Source: Gnetum montanum
Taxonomy: Eukaryota; Streptophyta; Gnetopsida; Gnetales; Gnetaceae
Length of the DNA stretch: 61,412 nt
Direction of reading: 5' to 3'
Assembly: GCA_015680685.1 (NCBI GenBank)
Contig: MNCI01023402.1
Coordinates: 1 to 61,412 of the forward strand
Both the position numbers and the translations under genes were made by a program. Shown here in pieces: positions 56,560 to 61,412 of the stretch. Below the pieces are notes generated by a model. That model did no database searches. It was given only the letters and a program-made list of their open reading frames with translations, and had not been told where the DNA came from. Within the stretch, counting starts at the first letter, position 1. Each line of letters opens with the position of its first letter.

Positions 56560-57376
56560 TGATGAATCGCAATTTTGTTCGCTGCGATATTGCGTATGTG
56601 ATAGCCTAGCTGCAATATCGCATACATGATATCGCAGCCTGTCTCCTCATCTATAAATAAGAGGTAGGCAGTTCTGATATTAGTTAGTCAGTTTTAGCAT
56701 TAATTTTGATTTTAGTTTTCATTTTTCCTCTCAACCCTTTTCCTCCCTGTGTATGCCCACAGTGTGGTGATTATAATTGTATGGCATCATTATTCAAGTG
56801 TGATGTACTTGGACACGCACATGACCAAAAATAAAGATCGAGATTACTTCATCATTGCAGTATTCACTTAGCTTAAGTATTTAATTAATTGTTATTTACT
56901 GCTTTCTTAGTTAATACCTTCTCGCCCTAAACTCCTATTAAACGCAAAATAAGTACGACTTGATTACAAGCATTTAAGTATGACTACTTGATAACCCAGT
57001 AGCGTACCTAGGATCTGCACTTGGTAATCCCAGTGGTAGTTGTGCACGAAGTCCAAGATGTGTACAGATGATTGAGGAATGGATGCTCATCACACTTAGG
57101 CTAGCTTAGATTCTCTCTCACCCTTCCCTCTTAGCTTAGTTAATATTATCTTCCATTGTCTTCAGGAGTAGCATTAGCATAGGAACACATCATACACCTC
57201 ATTCTAGAGTAAACCATATGTGACAAAGTTAAGACTAGTCCAGATGGGGAGACAACAAACTACGACCTAAGGATAACTGTCTTGATACCACAACTAGTCC
57301 GTTTGCGAAGTTCAACTGGATCGTGCGTGAAATGCTCATATTCATATGGTTGAGTGTAGGGGTACCTCGCCACTCA
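56560..57376 (+). repeat. Athila-like 5' LTR, plus orientation
   Basis: 817 bp, TGATGAATCGCAATTTTG to CTCGCCACTCA, with TATA box CTATAAATAAG at about 56,652 and a primer-binding site directly after it. Homologous to the reversed LTR at 50,570-51,204 and, more distantly, to the LTRs at 26,616 and 38,895. Confidence 0.75.
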
Positions 57377-57379
57377 TCA

Positions 57380-57397
57380 TTGGCACCGTTGCTGGCA
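57380..57397 (+). other. Primer-binding site after the plus-strand LTR
   Basis: TTGGCACCGTTGCTGGC resembles the Athila-type TTGGCGCCGTTGCCGGG site and lies three bases beyond the LTR end. Confidence 0.75.
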
Positions 57398-57953
57398 ACA
57401 GTGCTAGTTATCTAGATTAGTTATATCATACAAGGTCATTGTATAGGAATTAATGATATATCTTTTAGAAAGAAATAATTATAAAAAGTCACATATAAAT
57501 TCACACACAATTGCACAACCATGCCTCTCCTACAAGACTATGATAATGCCACACCTAGTGAGGAAATTTATTGGAGACCCAATGAATTATATGATAGTGA
57601 AGATGGGAGTACACTATTGATGCATAAATTTTGGACATGCGAACACCTGTGAAAACTCGTTTTAGGAGACTATTGCATAGGGCACCTCCCATATGGGTAC
57701 GGAAACACAGGAATAGTCTCAACTGGAAAGAGTTATGTGACAAGAATAATAATAATAATGAAGCTTAACTATTTCTAAAGTAAATTAGAATTAAAATGCT
57801 CATACAATTTAAAGTACATCAGAAAAGGGCACATCGCTGACATTAGATGCAGTTATCGAATTTTAACAAGCAGATTGCACGTAAGCATAAACTAAATACT
57901 GGCCAATGGCGATGATGTTGTCACTGAGGATGAAACATCTTTGGCAGTGTTAC
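57398..57953 (+). other. Leader and truncated start of the plus-strand Athila-like element
   Basis: A frame beginning MPLLQDYDNATPSEEIYW (57,521) runs for about 43 codons, then a stop. Similarity to retrotransposons then fades until the next LTR at 57,954. Only the 5' end of this element is left here. Confidence 0.4.
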
Positions 57954-59294
57954 TGTTGGCGACCGTTTGGGACGCGACTGCCAACGAGTGTCCTCGAACA
58001 GGATTTAGGTGCCTGCTAGTCTCTAGCAACACCAAGGCCCAGATACCTCCAAATAAACTCAGTAGTTAATGTGAGTATGTGTGTGTGCTGTTGCGGCGTG
58101 CAGTTGTGAGAAATGTAACGATTGTGTTGCGTGTAAACTACNTAAAAAGAAAACAAAGCAGATTTGTGTAGACCTCAAATATTTAAACAAGGTAAAATGA
58201 CACGAGTAAACACTTCGCAATAAAGCTATCCCAAATTCAATATCTACGAATTGTTCAAACTTCCAAGGCTCAAACAAGCAATATCTTCAAGACAATCCTA
58301 TTATGCTACCAAAAATTGCTGCGTAAACTACCACGTACGAGACTCCATTTTGACTAGATAATAGATGTCAACGATTGCATTTAAACAGAACCTTTTAAAG
58401 ACTTAACAATTTCTGATTGAAATACCACGGGAATTCACTTTAAAGATAAAAAGAAGCTATTCTGGTCCCATCAAAATACCAAAGATTTTCTGAACCCTCT
58501 CGACTACTGAATTGCTCAATGGCGTGACTACAAACATAGGCTCTCTTACAACAATCCCAATAGCAGTTCCCACACATTGCACAATAACAAAATTTACTAC
58601 TAAAATGCTCTCAAGGCTTTTAAACACAAGCGCTTCTATGGCAAAATTTTAATAGAAATTTCTATCAGGCAACAAGAATAATAAGAGCAATCTAAAAATC
58701 CCAAAATTACTTGCCAAGGATGATACTATCTAAACCACTAGCTAAGCAATTTAAACAAAACAAAAAATGAAATGCATAACTCACAAGACCATGACAAAGA
58801 TGCTGAAATCTTTATTCTAGCAAGCCATCTTGCAAGCAATCGTTCACACTTTCTTATTTACAAAATGCTCTTCTCCCAAGAGTCAAAGTGTCTCCAAGTA
58901 AGAGCCCAAATGCTAACTAGTAGCCTTCAAAATGTGATGTATGAGACCCCAAGTGTGATGTGAGAAGTGATGATGATCCTTGACCCCTGACGCCTTTTTA
59001 TAGGGTTCAAAGGTAGGTAGGAAAGTTACAATTTTCAAAAATATCTCAAAAATATCTCAAAAATATCTCACCTAACTTTTCTCCCAAGTAATTGGACTAT
59101 CCAATCAGAAAATTACTTGCCCAACAAGCTAGGAGGTTACTTGTCCAACAAGTTAGGTAAGTTACAACAATTTTGGGTGGTTGCAACCACCAAAGAGATA
59201 AAAAGGCTACAATTTAGTTATAAATGTTATAGTTATAAATAAAAGGGATAATAGCCAAATATCTCCTTTTATAGGATGTTACACAAATATCCCA
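57954..59294 (-). repeat. LTR of the second family (copy 2)
   Basis: Begins TGTTGGCGACCGTTTGG and matches 33,617-35,043 throughout. About 240 bp present in copy 1 are missing here at the N at 58,142. A minus-strand TATA box is present (plus-strand ctttttatagggttcaaa, about 58,995). Near the right end, the unit caaaaatatct is repeated three times (59,035-59,070). Confidence 0.75.
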
Positions 59295-59297
59295 TCA

Positions 59298-59322
59298 TTG
59301 TCCTTTCCTTTTTAATTCCCTT
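59298..59322 (-). other. Polypurine tract next to LTR copy 2
   Basis: Plus-strand ttgtcctttcctttttaatt reads on the minus strand as a purine-rich tract immediately before the LTR. This makes copy 2 a 3' LTR whose element extends to the right. Confidence 0.5.
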
Positions 59323-59479
59323 GTAGTAATAGAGATAGTAACCATGGATTTGATGCATGGGTTGATATGTAAATATACGTATATGTATATAACCGAATGC
59401 ATAAGTGGAGTTGTAATTTCACATTTTAATTTGTGACACCCCTAATGTAATTCTAGGGCCGATTCTACCTTTATCTTTT

Positions 59480-60340
59480 CTACACTTTATTTTATTTCTG
59501 AACCCATGTATTGGTAATTGTTGTTCGAATAATAACGGTTTCAAGAACGACGGGAATAATCAGTTGGTTCGTTTCCTCCTTTGCACGAAACCCGTAGAAA
59601 CAAACACATATGCAAACTGCCACCATGAGAGGAGGTTCTGCCGCAACCGATGGTTTTAGTGGAGGGTTTCGGAGCTGCTGAGAACGTGAGGAACGTGCTG
59701 GGCCCTTCTTCTTTTTGCCCGTCGCTGCCCATCCGTCTTTCTTAGGCGCGCAGTCTTCCCCTGCTAATTCTGCAGCATCCTCAGGCACCCGCGCTGATGG
59801 TCGCGGCTCAACAGCCAGCACTCAAGGCGGCACTCTGGCTGGCGCGCAAGACAATCGCAACAGTAGAGGCCAAAACAACTCCTGTAACAGTGCTCGCGAC
59901 AGTAGCAGTGGCGACAAAGGGATGATTTTTGACGCAGGTGCTCTTCAGCAGCAACAAGGGTTTTAGTGTGAACAGGCCAGACCGACTAGAGCCTCCCAGC
60001 GATCGCTTTGAAGGTCACGTCCACCGAGAATATCAATGACGTTGGCAGCGATGAAGAAATAGACCCGCTGGCTGCATTCACGATAGGGAGAAAGAAAAAA
60101 AAAACAAACGAATGCCTTGAAATGCTGGACGCTGCCACCAAGACCGTCGACGCCGTTCAGAGCCATTTAGGGTCATTGCAAGAACGACTGGTAATAATCC
60201 AGTTATGCCCGATATTTGCAGATTTGAGAAGAACACTTCTATTGCCGCGCCCTGACTGTTTTTGAAAATGACGCTTTCTGGAAGAGTATTTTTGGTCTTG
60301 CAAGACAGGGCCAAAAACGTCAACTAAATAATGATTAATC
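59480..60340. other. GC-rich, gene-like sequence inside the LTR element (unidentified)
   Basis: It stands out from its AT-rich surroundings. On the plus strand, 59,715-59,966 is open and Ser/Gly/Asn-rich, and a second frame reads NINDVGSDEEIDPLAAFTIG then RKKKKTNECLEMLDAATKTV and DAVQSHLGSLQERL, ending at a donor-like CTG|GTAATA (about 60,189). On the minus strand, 59,821-59,492 is also open and basic. I recognise no family; host-gene exons captured by the element are the simplest idea. Confidence 0.4.
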
Positions 60341-60858
60341 AAGGATTTTATTATTTTTCATTTCTAATTCAAGTTTCCTTCTTTTATTCTTTGCCAGTAC
60401 CCAAATGATCAATTCCTGAACATATCTCCGACAATGAAAAATTCCTTGCTTGTCAATTTATTCATTTTTGGCACATTATCTCTTGCAATCTTTATTTCTT
60501 GTCTTTCATATGTGCATCATTTTTTTTCACCAATAATTTTATGGTCTCCCTTAGATCTCATACCAATGGTATGAAATGGCACACTTACACTCTCCCATAA
60601 TAATAATAATATTCACAATGAGTCTTACTATTCCATGAAATGGCCAAATGTGCCAACATTTCTGCCCCCTTAAAATCTTAAAGAAACTTGTGCAATTCTA
60701 CTTCAAAACTAAAACATCCTGATATTTTCATTGCATTTTTACATTCAAGAAGAAATCTTTTTTGAGGAAAATTCCCATTTAACATAAAGTGTGATGGGAC
60801 AAAAACCTCATTCCTAAGAAAAAAATAATAAATTGTACATCATCAAGTCCTTCATAGA
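60341..60858. other. AT-rich sequence with a short HAUS6-like match
   Basis: The stretch ttccatgaaatggccaaa at about 60,631-60,660 continues tgtgccaaca and matches 36,828-36,857 in the AUG6-like fragment for about 28 bp, with one base missing. The rest shows no feature. Confidence 0.45.
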
Positions 60859-61371
60859 CTATTCTTGGGATGGAAACTGAATTGTGAGGGTTACCCTAGT
60901 GGGAATCCTCATCTCTCTCACCGTTTCATAGGAGATTTCTGATGTGATGAAGGCGGTCTTGTTGTTCTCTTGCTTGGTAGAGCTCTCACCTTGATCTACT
61001 AGAGCTTTCTCTTCAACATTTTCCTCATTTTCTTTTTGGGAAGAGCTCTTTTGTCCTTTTCCATTGAATCCTTCATTTTCCTCTTGAGAGGCCAAAGCTT
61101 CTCCCCATCCCCATCATGACTCTCCATAAGTTGGTGGCTTTTCTTCTTTTTCTTCTTCTTTGGAGCAATCTTGATATCGCCCCTAAACATTGGACTCTAT
61201 ATCCAATCCTCTAGTAAGAAAGGAAAATTCATCGGATAACCAAGCCATAAAAGGACATTCCTTTGGAGCTCCATAAGATCTAGCTTTTAGATAAGCCTTC
61301 ATTACATGCTCAAGGCAACATCCCATCACATATGGAATAAAAGGCCTTCTCAATGCTCTCTTAAACTCCAT
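60859..61371 (-). pseudogene. Unidentified degenerate reading frames at the window end
   Basis: Minus-strand frames 61,371-61,183 (ALRRPFIPYVMGCCLEHVMK and CPFMAWLSDEFSFLTRG) and 61,095-60,859 (Lys/Glu/Ser-rich, then ISYETVREMRIPTRVTL) appear to belong together with a frame change and a poly-Lys/Glu stretch between. I do not recognise them. They may belong to the LTR element whose 3' LTR is at 57,954. Confidence 0.35.
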
Positions 61372-61412
61372 TAGCTCTCTCTAACCTTCACTACCAAACT
61401 TGAAATGAAAGA

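Overview
The window looks like nuclear DNA of a seed plant, most likely a gymnosperm. It is AT-rich and dominated by old, nested LTR retrotransposons. It has one intact spliced plant gene with 1.6-kb introns, fragments of other plant genes, and an integrated pararetrovirus (Caulimoviridae) of a type I would expect in gymnosperms. The gymnosperm placement is inference; no rRNA, organelle or species-diagnostic locus is present.

Layout. 1-328: last two exons of an unidentified gene cut by the window edge. About 1.1-5.95 kb: minus-strand Ty3/gypsy remnant (gag, protease, probable LTR). 5.95-8.64 kb: decayed minus-strand Ty1/copia element with recognisable LTRs, polypurine tract, primer-binding site and RNase H remnant. 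8,677-13,710 (minus): the only intact gene, a three-exon nodulin-like/NFD4-type major facilitator of 605 residues; the copia 5' LTR begins about 35 bp beyond its stop codon. 14.56-15.16 kb: 3' end of a LINE. 15.16-26.59 kb: a plus-strand copia element whose 5' LTR is split by a 6.3-kb LTR element with no recognisable coding content (15,332-21,646). 26,616-39,773: minus-strand Athila/Tat-like gypsy element, about 13 kb, interrupted by an LTR of another family (33,617-35,043) and by a block holding a CC-type glutaredoxin-like fragment and an intron-free AUG6/HAUS6-like fragment in opposite orientations. 41.68-47.18 kb: endogenous caulimovirid with coat protein, protease, reverse transcriptase and RNase H, a downstream reading frame and a recognisable promoter/poly(A) region. 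48.24-48.62 kb: two terminal exons of a phosphofructokinase pseudogene. 50.6-57.9 kb: further Athila-like LTRs and a deleted gag-protease element. 57.95 kb to the end: a second copy of the 33.6-kb LTR with an adjacent polypurine tract, followed by GC-rich gene-like sequence.

Functionally, only the transporter gene looks capable of making its normal product. Everything else is decayed and riddled with stop codons, many explicable as C-to-T change at Gln or Arg codons, as expected for methylated silenced DNA. Three single-N gaps are bordered by duplicated, inverted or missing sequence and look like scaffolding faults (3,257; 29,930/30,292; 58,142). I found no CRISPR array, rRNA or tRNA gene. 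The most unusual content is the pararetrovirus copy and the LTR family associated with captured host-gene fragments.
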